Of a stretch of DNA of 26,619 nt, positions 6,615-14,416 are shown one piece after another. The stretch covers positions 1 to 26,619 of the forward strand of contig RPFO01001902.1 in the NCBI GenBank assembly GCA_009746045.1. The letters run 5' to 3'. The stretch comes from Mesostigma viride (taxonomy: Eukaryota > Streptophyta > Mesostigmatophyceae > Mesostigmatales > Mesostigmataceae). Every line of letters begins with the position of its first letter. Position 1 is the first letter of the stretch. The notes below the pieces were generated by a model. It was given only the letters and a program-made list of their open reading frames with translations. It had not been told where the DNA came from and ran no database searches. Position numbers and translations under genes: made by a program.

Positions 6615-7556
6615 TCAGAATTTTCGCTCTTTCATCCTCAGGCCGGTCTGTTCTTTCGGGTCTTCGAGGATCTTTTGCGACTCCCTCGCGATTTCCGCTT
6701 TCCGGAACTTTTCGACTTCGGCGTCCACCCCCGCGTCTCGTGCGTACTTGGACCTCCGCAAGCCGCGTCGCGCCTCGCGCACGCCCAAGACCCCGCCCGA
6801 CGCCGCCATCATTTTTAGGGTGTCATCGATGGAGCGCTCGGGGTGCAGCAAGGGCAATGCGAGAGTGATCCAAGGCGGTACGGGATACCCCGCAATGTTT
6901 ATCAACGCCGGGATCATGTTGAGGTACACGTATCCTTTCATCTTAGTATTACTTGTCCCGGCGGAGCGCGCCCCCGCGAGTGCGTGGATCATCAGACGGA
7001 CCGGTTTCGGGACCGTATCCATCAACTGATCTATAAACGGGATCGTAGACACTAACACGGATATGTCTCCGACGGCCGCGAACACCGTCTTCGCCAATTG
7101 GCGAATCATGGTCATGACACGAGCGGGGATCAGACGACGCAGAAAAGAGAATCGCTGGCCTGCATTGAGACGTTTGGACACGATCGAGCACAGCTCAGAC
7201 TTGGTTTCTTTCGCGAACTCGTCACGTGTCCGTCCGAACAACACGGCAGCGACAGACGCGAGTTGGTCGCGCGTTACGCCTCCATCTGAGGCGAGTGTCT
7301 GTACGCACGCGTCGTGACTCAGGCGGTCGACGACGGCCACGTTCAGTTTATAACACAGATCGGGCGGTCGGATCGCGCGGACTTCCTTCAAGGAGATGCC
7401 CGGGAAGAGGATCTGATAAAGTCGAATCGCGTCTCTCCGATTCGTACCTTTGAGCGCCCCGTCGAAACATATTATGGCGGAATCGTCCGCGGCTGCGGTT
7501 TTGAGCGCATTCAGCGTTTTCGACGTCGGGGTCTTCTTATGTCCTTTCGAGCCCAT
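6615..7556 (-). CDS. Hypothetical protein with hydrophobic segments, 313 residues
   Basis: The ATG at 7556 follows an AT-rich stretch (TATAATTATA about 10 bp upstream), like other starts here. A basic N-terminus (MGSKGHKKTPTSKTLNALK) leads into a mixed globular region. Hydrophobic stretches follow: FAAVGDISVLVSTIPFI at about 165-182 and YLNMIPALINIAGYPVPPW at about 222-240. The C-terminal 60 residues are highly charged and probably coiled (VEKFRKAEIARESQKIL). No family is recognised. Hydrophobic centre plus basic ends fits a virion membrane or minor structural protein, but that is inference. The frame is intact and base composition is more balanced than in most neighbours. Confidence 0.6.
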   Translation of the reverse strand: MGSKGHKKTPTSKTLNALKTAAADDSAIICFDGALKGTNRRDAIRLYQILFPGISLKEVRAIRPPDLCYKLNVAVVDRLSHDACVQTLASDGGVTRDQLASVAAVLFGRTRDEFAKETKSELCSIVSKRLNAGQRFSFLRRLIPARVMTMIRQLAKTVFAAVGDISVLVSTIPFIDQLMDTVPKPVRLMIHALAGARSAGTSNTKMKGYVYLNMIPALINIAGYPVPPWITLALPLLHPERSIDDTLKMMAASGGVLGVREARRGLRRSKYARDAGVDAEVEKFRKAEIARESQKILEDPKEQTGLRMKERKF

Positions 7557-7561
7557 GGACG

Positions 7562-7592
7562 CGTATAATTATATGCACAAAAAATATTGCGT
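7562..7592 (-). promoter_or_regulatory. AT-rich promoter-like gap upstream of 7556
   Basis: Read on the minus strand, the 35-bp gap contains ATATTTTTTGTG, then TATAATTATA, then the start. It is strongly AT-rich against GC-rich surroundings. A related stretch (ATATTTTTTTGGACGCG, minus strand) lies upstream of the start at 8719. Confidence 0.45.
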
Positions 7593-8719
7593 CAAGTCCT
7601 CGCTGTCAGGCGCCACCGCGTCTGCGCCTTCGTCCGCGGCCGCGTCTGCGACCGCGTCACCCTCCGCGCCGGCGGCTGTTTCCGTTTCCTCGCGGGTCTC
7701 CTTACAGGAACCAGCGGAGGCGGAGGGGGCGGGGGCGGGGGCGGGAGAGGAGGAGGAGATGCGCGGATGCGACGAGTCAACGCCCTCGCGGCCTGCGTCG
7801 GCGTCCGAGCGGCCGTGGGCGCCCTCGACGCGGACCGCGTCGTCCTCGTGGCCGGCAGCGCGTGCGCCGCCGTCAAGTCGGGCAACGCATCCGGTCTCCT
7901 GTACGTGTCGCCACAGTTGCCGATGACGGTCATCAAGGGCGCCTCCATCAGGAACCCGAGGCCGTTGCTATCGTCGAAGATCTCGAAGCCGTACTGGTGG
8001 CGGTAGTACCCCGCGAGCTCGCGGTTGTCCTCGATCTCGCACACCGTCGTGCGTCGAAACTTCGCTTTGTCCTCCTCCGTCTTCATCTTCTTCGTCGTGA
8101 CCTCGACGTATCGGTTCGTGGCCTTGTGCTGCAAGAGGTACTTGCGCAAGTCCTCGTCGGACATGGTGAGCGCCTTGCGCTTTTTGGAGTCCTTCGACAT
8201 CTCGCAGTGTCCCCCGCCGGCCTCCAGTCCGATGACCGCGGTGGCCGGGTCCCTCACGAACCCCTTTTCGACCATGAGGAAGATCGCCGCGCACAAGAGC
8301 TTCTTGCCGAGCCCCGCCAGCGAGGCCCTCTCCGTGCTGGTACTGTCCCCGCGAAACTGCTGCGGACGGACGTAGAACCATTCGAGGTACAGGTAGTTGT
8401 TCCGCAGTCGCTCGGCCTCGTTCTCCTTCCCGGGCGGCGTGTGCGCCTTGTCCCGTTTCCGGCTGTCGATCTGCACGTACGCGAGGTCGTTGTACGGCGG
8501 CCGCTCCTCCCTCAACTTTTTCGTCAGGCCGGAGGAGTACCCGCTCGGGATCGGGATCCACAAGTACAATGTCTTGCGCAGGAATTTGTAGTGGACCTCG
8601 AGAGGGAACTCCTTCGTATTAGGCTCCTCTCGGATCCTGTAATCGACGCGCACGCGTTTCGTGGGGATCAGCGCGAGCTCGTCCGCGAGCCCCGGCGCGT
8701 ACATGTTGTCCTTGGTCAT
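7592..8719 (-). CDS. GNAT-like acetyltransferase with proline/basic C-terminal tail
   Basis: I place the start at 8719 (MTKDNMYAPG); the frame stays open 61 codons upstream but overlaps a small gene on the other strand. The product has 375 residues. At 112-145, LEWFYVRP followed by SLAGLGKKLLCAAI resembles GNAT strand 4 and the acetyl-CoA pyrophosphate loop (Q/RxxGxG/A). TAVIGLEAGG (160-169) would be strand 5, and LAGYYRHQYGFE (235-246) is the usual GNAT YYxxxGF motif. The last ~95 residues are low complexity: Thr/Arg/Ala-rich, a run of about ten prolines, then a basic RKRKQPPARR tail. Acetylation of a protein or small molecule is inferred; substrate unknown. Intact and divergent from the 8784 gene. 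Confidence 0.5.
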   Translation of the reverse strand: MTKDNMYAPGLADELALIPTKRVRVDYRIREEPNTKEFPLEVHYKFLRKTLYLWIPIPSGYSSGLTKKLREERPPYNDLAYVQIDSRKRDKAHTPPGKENEAERLRNNYLYLEWFYVRPQQFRGDSTSTERASLAGLGKKLLCAAIFLMVEKGFVRDPATAVIGLEAGGGHCEMSKDSKKRKALTMSDEDLRKYLLQHKATNRYVEVTTKKMKTEEDKAKFRRTTVCEIEDNRELAGYYRHQYGFEIFDDSNGLGFLMEAPLMTVIGNCGDTYRRPDALPDLTAAHALPATRTTRSASRAPTAARTPTQAARALTRRIRASPPPLPPPPPPPPPPLVPVRRPARKRKQPPARRVTRSQTRPRTKAQTRWRLTART

Positions 8720-8783
8720 GACGCCACGTCGTAATGCTGTACGCGTCCAAAAAAATATCGCAACGGATTGATAGAAAGATACG
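8720..8783. promoter_or_regulatory. Divergent promoter region between 8719 and 8784
   Basis: The 64-bp gap between divergent starts contains CCAAAAAAATATCGC at about 8748-8762, an AT-rich word in a GC-rich setting. On the minus strand it reads ATATTTTTTTGG, like the element upstream of the 7556 start. Confidence 0.4.
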
Positions 8784-8948
8784 ATGGTCGCGAGACGTCC
8801 GAGGCGTCCCAACGGCTGCATCCGTCGCCGGCCCGGTTCGGCCGCCAGGAACCCGTGGGTCCAGCTCGTCATGAAGACGTGGGACCAGGGGCGCGGCGGC
8901 ACCTACAAGCAGGCCATTCAGAAGGCCCGTGCCCAGTGGAACAAGTAA
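8784..8948 (+). CDS. Small basic protein, 54 residues, possible DNA-binding motif
   Basis: A short frame from ATG 8784 to TAA 8948 encodes a very basic N-terminus (MVARRPRRPNGCIRRRPG), then NPWVQLVMKTWDQG and GTYKQAIQKARAQWNK. The pattern NPW(V/I)xxV, then (S/T)YKxAxxxA, then a final W or Y and K recurs in small proteins of large DNA viruses, sometimes likened to YABBY/HMG-type motifs; that link is from memory. A nucleic-acid-binding or virion-packing role fits the charge. It diverges from the GNAT-like gene across an AT-rich gap, and its end overlaps a convergent frame by about 30 bp. Confidence 0.6.
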   Translation: MVARRPRRPNGCIRRRPGSAARNPWVQLVMKTWDQGRGGTYKQAIQKARAQWNK

Positions 8949-9369
8949 ACGCATTCGTCCTTGGTCAATGACCCTCGCCTGATCGATCGAGGGTCGCCGT
9001 TCTCGTATCGGTCGTAGACGCGCGCGTCCGTGCGCGCGGCCACGACCGACTCGATTTCGGGGATCCGGCGTGCGATCACCGATCGGGCGCGGCGAGGTGG
9101 TCCGTCCAATCGCTCATCGTGAGCCCGGGCGCGACGACGTCGCCGTGCACGGGGGTCTGGAACGCGCGCGTCGCGGAGAGGTTCAAGGGGAGTCCGTCCT
9201 CCCTGGCGCGAGGATTGGCGAGGACGCGCGCGTCGCAGCAATCTCCGTGGCGGAGGGCGACGGGGTCGTCGCATTGGAGCAGAGAGCGGAACACGCGGTC
9301 GCGGTCCCATTTGGACACGCGTCCGTGGGTGACGGGGTGGTCTCCGGCGGGTACGAACAGGAAGTCCAT
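8918..9369 (-). CDS. Hypothetical protein, 97 residues or about 150 with a frame break
   Basis: The ATG at 9369 begins MDFLFVPAGDHPVTHGRVSK, and the frame runs to a stop at 9076-9078 (97 residues). Near 9085 a second frame takes over smoothly with a protein-like sequence (IPEIESVVAARTDARVYDRY, then GSLTKDECVYLF) to a stop at 8918. A one-base indel near 9085 would join them into about 150 residues. If not joined, the true gene is 9076-9369. No family is recognised. Its start lies 25 bp from the divergent start at 9394 across an AT-rich gap, and its end overlaps the small basic gene. Confidence 0.42.
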
Positions 9370-9393
9370 TTTTTTATGTCGGGAGAATGATAA

Positions 9394-11013
9394 ATGAGCC
9401 TCGCGCGGTACTTGCAGCACGTGCAAGGAGGCGACGGTTTTTCTCCGCACATTTTCGACGAGCACTTCGCCAAGTACGCGAACGAGGGGTACGCCGCCCC
9501 CGTCGAGCCGACCGCCGAGGCCGTACCGCCGCCCGTCCCGTACGGCGACATCACGGCGCGGCAGGCAGAGGACTTCGGGGTGGTTATGGTGGACCGCGAC
9601 GTGCTTGCGCGGATCATGCGCGCGGTCGAGGAGGTGGAGAGACGCAAGGGTCTTTCGGTTCCGCCGTCGTTGAACTCGGTGTACGCGAGCGAGGGGGGCG
9701 GGTGGCCGGGGGTGACGACGGACGACGGGGAGCTGGTTCGTATGCCGTCTCGCCTGGATTTGGACTACGGTACGAAGATGCCTCCGATGATGCTTCCGTC
9801 GGACTTTGAGCGCGTGATGGCGCCGATCTACCCGGGATTCCGTCCTGTGCACGGGGCGGGCGACTCGGGCGGCAACGATAGGAGCGATGACGCGCCCAAA
9901 CCCTCCTCCGCTGTTTCCGCTGGTCCCGCTGCGCCCTCCGCTTCTACTGTCACCGCCGCCTCGAGAGGTACGGGCCCCGACCCGATCACCGTCGCGTCTG
10001 GCGCGAGTTCGTCCGCGGACGGACCGAGTTCTCGCACGGGTGCGAAAACGGATATCGATAAGGACGAGGAGTTGTGGACATTGTTCGATGCGCGTGGGAT
10101 AAAGAACAGGGTGGAAAAAATGCTAGAAGGCAAGTCTATTGAGGAAGGAGAGGCATTAAAACAGAATTTCTTGGATGTGATTCACGCCGCCGAGGATGAC
10201 CCGGCCTCATGGGATGCGATCGCCTTGGCCGTTGCGTCAACGCTCGACGCGGGAGGCGATGCCGCGAAATATGCGTGGAAAACCGGGCGGAATCTATTGG
10301 ACGCGGCGGGTGAGCGACTCGCAAGCGGGATCGTCAAACTGATGTTTGCGAAACCGACACCTGTCGCGACAGCATTGTCGGACGACCTTGTGCGCGCTGA
10401 CAGGATCATGTCTGAACTGGATACGCTAGAATACGAGGGTTTGGATAAACGTCTTGAATATGCGAACAAAGTGCTAGATGCGATGGCCAAACTTGAGGGT
10501 GATTTTTCACCGGAGATGAAGATGTACGCGGCTGATGCTCATACTATGGCTACCGAAATCAAAGATGATCCCAATAGTACGGATGCGCGTGAAAACATAG
10601 CACGGATTGGCAATACCATTAACCTCATCAAAACGGCGGTGGGAGATATGGCGGTATATCACGCTCCGAAAACGATCATCCCTGAGAGAACTAGGCTCGA
10701 TGATTATAACGACCTCAAGGCACTGATAGAAAATTTTGGCAAGTCGGATCCGTCAGACCTACAAAAAAGAGGGAAGTTCACGGCGCTGGGGAAAGACGTC
10801 GTGCGAATGTTGGATGAAAATTCGTTCCCTGATTTTTTTACCCCCAAATTGGTCCAAAACTTGAGAAACATCGCGAATATTCTGAAGAGTGATCAGCGTG
10901 GCATGACGGTGGAAACGATGGAGGATCGACGGAAATCGATGGTAGACGTAATCAAGGGTGTTGAACGCAACAGGACCGGCTTTCTGATAGACTCCGCATC
11001 TCCGGGAGTTTGA
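9394..11013 (+). CDS. Large hypothetical protein, probable virion component, 539 residues
   Basis: The ATG at 9394 opens MSLARYLQHVQGGDGFSPHI after the AT-rich gap AGAATGATAA. Residues 1-165 are compact and proline-punctuated (PPSLNSVYASEGGGWPG, LDLDYGTKMPPMMLPSDF). Residues 165-220 form a Ser/Ala/Pro linker. Residues 225-539 are mainly helical and charged. From about 10040 to the end codons are clearly more A/T-rich than in the first half, so the halves may have different histories. No family is recognised. Tail, linker and helical-bundle architecture, and the following two genes of similar style, suggest a structural role. AATAAA overlaps the region just after the stop. Confidence 0.65.
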   Translation: MSLARYLQHVQGGDGFSPHIFDEHFAKYANEGYAAPVEPTAEAVPPPVPYGDITARQAEDFGVVMVDRDVLARIMRAVEEVERRKGLSVPPSLNSVYASEGGGWPGVTTDDGELVRMPSRLDLDYGTKMPPMMLPSDFERVMAPIYPGFRPVHGAGDSGGNDRSDDAPKPSSAVSAGPAAPSASTVTAASRGTGPDPITVASGASSSADGPSSRTGAKTDIDKDEELWTLFDARGIKNRVEKMLEGKSIEEGEALKQNFLDVIHAAEDDPASWDAIALAVASTLDAGGDAAKYAWKTGRNLLDAAGERLASGIVKLMFAKPTPVATALSDDLVRADRIMSELDTLEYEGLDKRLEYANKVLDAMAKLEGDFSPEMKMYAADAHTMATEIKDDPNSTDARENIARIGNTINLIKTAVGDMAVYHAPKTIIPERTRLDDYNDLKALIENFGKSDPSDLQKRGKFTALGKDVVRMLDENSFPDFFTPKLVQNLRNIANILKSDQRGMTVETMEDRRKSMVDVIKGVERNRTGFLIDSASPGV

Positions 11014-11015
11014 CC

Positions 11016-11021
11016 AATAAA
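11016..11021 (+). terminator. AATAAA polyadenylation-like signal
   Basis: AATAAA lies 2 bp after the stop of the 539-residue gene, in the 36-bp gap before the next start. Position is suggestive but the word is short. Confidence 0.3.
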
Positions 11022-11031
11022 ATCTCAGTAC

Positions 11032-11042
11032 CAAGAGTATAC
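11032..11042 (+). promoter_or_regulatory. TATA-like element before 11050
   Basis: GAGTATACAG lies just upstream of the ATG at 11050. Similar TATAC/TATAG words lie 2-20 bp before the starts at 16866, 22771, 23477 and, on the minus strand, 24582. Confidence 0.4.
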
Positions 11043-11049
11043 AGATGTC

Positions 11050-12570
11050 ATGACCACTCCGGGCAACGTGTTACTTTCGCTGTACGAGGGCGGCAAGGCC
11101 GTCCCGGCCAAGGTGGCGAGCTGGGTGCGGGAGAGCGTCGGGTCCTGCGCGAGCGGCGTCGGAAAGACGCTCAAGAGGGACGAGATGGCGCGCGTCGTCG
11201 CGGCCATGTACCCCGACCTGCCCGCCGAATTCCTGCAAAAAGCGGCCAAACCGTCCCTCTGTCTCCTGCTGGGCGACGAGATCGTCGGCCGCACGATCTC
11301 GGGCTTGTGTCGCCAGGGCCTGGCGGGCGGCCCCGACACGCAACGGCGATTGATCGAGATCGTCTCCACGCTCACCCAACAGCCCGCCGCGAGTTTGGTA
11401 GCGCTCTCGCGCGATGCGCTGTGCTCGCTGGCGGCGAACGCGTCCTCGACGAAGCAGAGAGCGGGCGCGATGCACGCCGCCAAACTGCTCGACCCGCTCG
11501 CGGGCGTCGACTGGTCCAAGGTGGGCGCGCAGGCGTCGTCGGCTCTGTCCGCGGCGGCGCGCGGCGGGCGCGCGGCGTTCGACGCGTCCAAGGTGATCGG
11601 AGAGCAACTCTACGACGGGACGAACGCGGTGTTGCAGTCGCCGGTCACGCGCGCGGCGGCGAGGATGGCGGGACAGGCGGCGATGGCGGGCGGACGGATG
11701 GCAGGACAGGCGGCGATGGCGGGCGGACGGATGGCGGGGAGGGCGGCGATGGACATGGTGGCGCCTCCGCCGTTCGAGATCCACGGGGTGACGCAGCACA
11801 GGGCGTACCAGGTGGCGCTGGATTCGGCGCACCGGATGCGATCCGATCGGATCGCGTCGGCGATGAACCCGTACACGGGCGTGGAGAAGGGCAAGGCGCC
11901 CAAGGTGTCCCGCGCGATGCGGAGGGACGGGAACCCGTACGTCGGCTACGGGAACGCCGGGTATCTGGGCTCCAAGAGGACATCGACCGCCGCCGCAGCG
12001 GCCGCCAGGGGAGGGAGCGGGTCGTTGCGCGGGTTGGTACGGGGGCTCGGAATAGGGCTGGGCCGCGGTAGACGAATTGGTAGCGGTAGCGGTGCAAGTG
12101 GAAGTGGTGGGGGCGGGGGCGGAAGTGGTCCCGGACCCAGCGCGGTCACGCGCGCATCCGTGACGAATGTGTTTAATGCCGCCATGCACGCGTGGCAGAG
12201 GACCCGAAACGCATTCGCCGCCGGACTTGCAGCCCGCGAGGCTGCAGAGGACGCGGGGGCGGAGGAAGACGAAGCACGACGCGCGGAGAAATTTGTCATT
12301 GGCGCCATGTCGGGTCCATCTGTCCGTGCCTCCGCCGGTAACGCGAGTGGGTCAACGAAGAAGGCGGTGGCAACCATGTGGGGCGCGGTTGGTTCCAGCC
12401 GCAAGATGGCATCAACTGCGTTCGCGAAAGGGAAAGCTACGTTGGGGCCTCATGCCAACACATTCGCGGAATCGGTGAAGAGAGCCGTTAAGGAGGCCTT
12501 GGATACACCAGCTCCGGTTCCTCGTGGTCTTCCTGGGGGGGGTCACATCCGGATCGAGATGCGAAGATGA
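11050..12570 (+). CDS. Ala/Gly/Arg-rich probable virion protein, 506 residues
   Basis: It starts MTTPGNVLLSLYEGGKAVP. Residues 1-205 are helical and alanine-rich. Residues about 205-233 hold three near-identical units of RMAGQAAMAGG type (11665-11758), a recent internal repeat. A region with NPYTGVEKGK, GNPYVGYGNAGYLGSKR and a glycine/serine hinge (about 330-362) follows, then a second alanine-rich helical region with basic patches. The stop overlaps the next start by 4 bp (ATGA), so the two are probably co-expressed. No family is recognised. Composition resembles DNA-condensing or core proteins of large viruses; that is inference. The frame is intact although highly repetitive. Confidence 0.62.
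   Translation: MTTPGNVLLSLYEGGKAVPAKVASWVRESVGSCASGVGKTLKRDEMARVVAAMYPDLPAEFLQKAAKPSLCLLLGDEIVGRTISGLCRQGLAGGPDTQRRLIEIVSTLTQQPAASLVALSRDALCSLAANASSTKQRAGAMHAAKLLDPLAGVDWSKVGAQASSALSAAARGGRAAFDASKVIGEQLYDGTNAVLQSPVTRAAARMAGQAAMAGGRMAGQAAMAGGRMAGRAAMDMVAPPPFEIHGVTQHRAYQVALDSAHRMRSDRIASAMNPYTGVEKGKAPKVSRAMRRDGNPYVGYGNAGYLGSKRTSTAAAAAARGGSGSLRGLVRGLGIGLGRGRRIGSGSGASGSGGGGGGSGPGPSAVTRASVTNVFNAAMHAWQRTRNAFAAGLAAREAAEDAGAEEDEARRAEKFVIGAMSGPSVRASAGNASGSTKKAVATMWGAVGSSRKMASTAFAKGKATLGPHANTFAESVKRAVKEALDTPAPVPRGLPGGGHIRIEMRR
11665..11758 (+). repeat. Three in-frame units encoding RMAGQAAMAGG-type repeats
   Basis: Units of about 33 bp (GGACAGGCGGCGATGGCGGG followed by CGGACGGATGGC) repeat in tandem inside the 506-residue gene. 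Being a multiple of three they keep the frame, and copy number could vary between isolates. Confidence 0.8.
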
Positions 12571-13706
12571 ATAAGCTCGTATCACAAAAAATTGCATTGG
12601 GCGTAATTAAAGATACGACTCCTAACTACAATTTATTGTATAATATCGCCCTTGACTATCATAGGAGAGGGGGGGACAGCGATCGCTTTCGAGCTGACCA
12701 GGACAGACTACTAACAATGGCACGCAAAGCGACAACGCCTCTTCTACAGTCTATTAGCAAAGAAGACGTATCAGTGATCCAAACCATTTTGTCCAACATG
12801 GAACTTGAAAAGGAGCTAGGTGTGTCTCCGACGCCCATTGCGGTATTGGACACAAAGGATGCAGGTAAAAAGGGGGGGTCGACGAACGATGACAAGAAGG
12901 CCATAACAGTCCGCTCAGAGGCGGGTAGCACCTCTAGCTCCGGCGCGGGAAAGAGGCCGTTTTATGCGATGGCAAATGGTCAAATTTTAGATGCCATTCA
13001 GGCTGCAGGTTTGATTTCAGAACGTGCGTTATCTAGAGCCATGAAGACCGCTTTGGGCCAAATCCGTGCCAGGGGCGGTCCTTCTTCTATTACAGCCGCG
13101 GAGTTAACATCCGCGTTACGACAAGCGACGCGTGCGATCGGTAAGCAGAAGATCCAAGATCTGCGAGCTTTTAATGATGAGGACCTAATCAAACACACCA
13201 ATAAAATGAGAAAGGCTTACCTAGAAGCGAGAGACAAATACAAGTTGGACAATGGCATGGATTGGTCGATTGAAATGAACACGAAGGTTGCGAAGGACTT
13301 ACTATCTAAGTCGCTGATCGAGGAGGGTATAGATCCTAACGGGGCATTGGATCGATGGTTGGTAGTGAAGCAAGACATCGATCGAAAGGAAAATGGCAAT
13401 CATGGAGGAGGAGGGGTGTCAGAACCCGGGAATGCCATGAAAATTAATCTAAACATGGGGGGCGCGTCTGGTTCCGGCGCGGGAAATGGGTTGGATACGG
13501 CCAAAGAAGATCCGATCGAATCCGATTCGGAGGAACACTCGTCAAAACAGAAACGATACGCTCGTTCTGGCCATACCAAGAAGCACCGTCCGGCCTCCTC
13601 GACCGTCAAGCGCAAGCACCGCGCCAAGTCCGCCCCGTCATCCGGCTCCTCCTCGCGGCAGCGGTGTTCCCACTCCCTCGGCGCCAACGCCGTCCTATGC
13701 GCCTAA
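12567..13706 (+). CDS. Probable virion protein with basic C-terminal tail, 379 residues
   Basis: It starts inside the stop of the previous gene (ATGA overlap) with MNKLVSQKIALGVIKDTTPN. Residues 1-300 are helical and charged with a Gly/Ser hinge near 110-135 (GSTSSSGAGKRPF) and a similar one near 300 (GASGSGAGNG). Residues 335-370 are strongly basic (KKHRPASSTVKRKHRAKS), suitable for binding DNA. The gene body (12570-13555) is clearly richer in A/T than its neighbours, and GC returns in the tail. A different frame reads GSGVPTPSAPTPSYAPNRPA to 13740, so the true C-terminus may be altered by an indel near 13655. No family is recognised. Confidence 0.62.
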   Translation: MNKLVSQKIALGVIKDTTPNYNLLYNIALDYHRRGGDSDRFRADQDRLLTMARKATTPLLQSISKEDVSVIQTILSNMELEKELGVSPTPIAVLDTKDAGKKGGSTNDDKKAITVRSEAGSTSSSGAGKRPFYAMANGQILDAIQAAGLISERALSRAMKTALGQIRARGGPSSITAAELTSALRQATRAIGKQKIQDLRAFNDEDLIKHTNKMRKAYLEARDKYKLDNGMDWSIEMNTKVAKDLLSKSLIEEGIDPNGALDRWLVVKQDIDRKENGNHGGGGVSEPGNAMKINLNMGGASGSGAGNGLDTAKEDPIESDSEEHSSKQKRYARSGHTKKHRPASSTVKRKHRAKSAPSSGSSSRQRCSHSLGANAVLCA

Positions 13707-13755
13707 CCGGCCCGCGAAATTCTGTCCACTCCCGTTGTGAGTGTCCCTGCGAACG

Positions 13756-14352
13756 ATGGAGCCCGCTCCGGACGTCGCCCCCGAACTCGTCTGCCGTCTC
13801 TGCGGCGACTCCTCGGCCGCCAAGCCCCTCGACTGGAAGTCCCTCTGCAAGGCCTGTCGCAAGGCCGAGGGGAAGAAGTTCAAGGCGTCCAAGGAGGGCT
13901 ACTTCCGCAACCAGGTCCACTCCCTGCACAAGACCAACCGCCGTTCCGGTCGTCGCCAGGTGTCCCTCACCGCGCGGGACCTGGCCGAGATATGGGACCA
14001 GCAGGGCGGTCTGTGCGCCATCACCGCGTTAGAGATGACGCACGCGCCCGACTCCGGTCCCGGCCCGGCGGGCAGATCCGCGACCGTCGATCTCATCGAC
14101 CCGAAGGCCGGCGTCGTCAAGGGGAACGTCCGTCTCGTCTGTCGACGCGTCAAGCGCATGAAGGGCAACGATGACGTCGATTCGTTCCTCGACTTCTGCG
14201 CCCTGATTGGCGACCGATCCGCGGCACCGTCCACTAGTGCCGTCAAAGCCGACACGGCCGACGAAAACGACACGAACATGTCGGTCGATCGTGTCGGTTC
14301 GGCCGCCCACACGTCCTGGGCCGACATCCAGGACGACATCGAGGAAGTATAA
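13756..14352 (+). CDS. HNH-type (treble-clef) nuclease-like protein, 198 residues
   Basis: The ATG at 13756 (MEPAPDVAPELVCRLCG) is preferred over an in-frame GTG at 13741. Cysteines 13, 16, 31 and 34 form an N-terminal zinc-binding knuckle pair, followed by a basic stretch. LAEIWDQQGGLCAITALEMT (76-95), VDLIDPKAGVVKGNVRLVC (111-129) and RVKRMKG match the viral HNH/endonuclease VII-like pattern, in which CAITG and (I/D)DP..G(Y/V)..GN(V/I)xLVC form the fold. The classic first histidine is not obvious, so activity is uncertain. Related proteins are common in giant viruses and may process recombination intermediates or act as homing nucleases. The tail is acidic. Its stop codon lies within the TATA element of the next gene. 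Confidence 0.65.
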   Translation: MEPAPDVAPELVCRLCGDSSAAKPLDWKSLCKACRKAEGKKFKASKEGYFRNQVHSLHKTNRRSGRRQVSLTARDLAEIWDQQGGLCAITALEMTHAPDSGPGPAGRSATVDLIDPKAGVVKGNVRLVCRRVKRMKGNDDVDSFLDFCALIGDRSAAPSTSAVKADTADENDTNMSVDRVGSAAHTSWADIQDDIEEV

Positions 14353-14353
14353 A
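14348..14353 (+). promoter_or_regulatory. TATA box (TATAAA) overlapping the HNH gene stop
   Basis: TATAAA at 14348-14353 contains the TAA stop of the upstream gene (14350-14352). It lies 64 bp before the ATG at 14417, and the intervening leader is pyrimidine-rich (CCTTTCTCTCCACCTACCTC). This is the most eukaryote-like promoter layout in the window. Confidence 0.6.
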
Positions 14354-14416
14354 GGTCGCCCCGCTCGTTGTCCGAGCTCGTTCCTTTCTCTCCACCTACC
14401 TCCACACACCTCAAGA

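Noticed and set aside
7862-8734. 290-residue plus-strand frame
   Set aside because: Antisense of the GNAT-like gene; Arg/Val/Leu-biased composition typical of shadow frames.
11071-12189. 372-residue minus-strand frame
   Set aside because: Antisense of the 506-residue gene; dominated by Arg/His with no recognisable fold.
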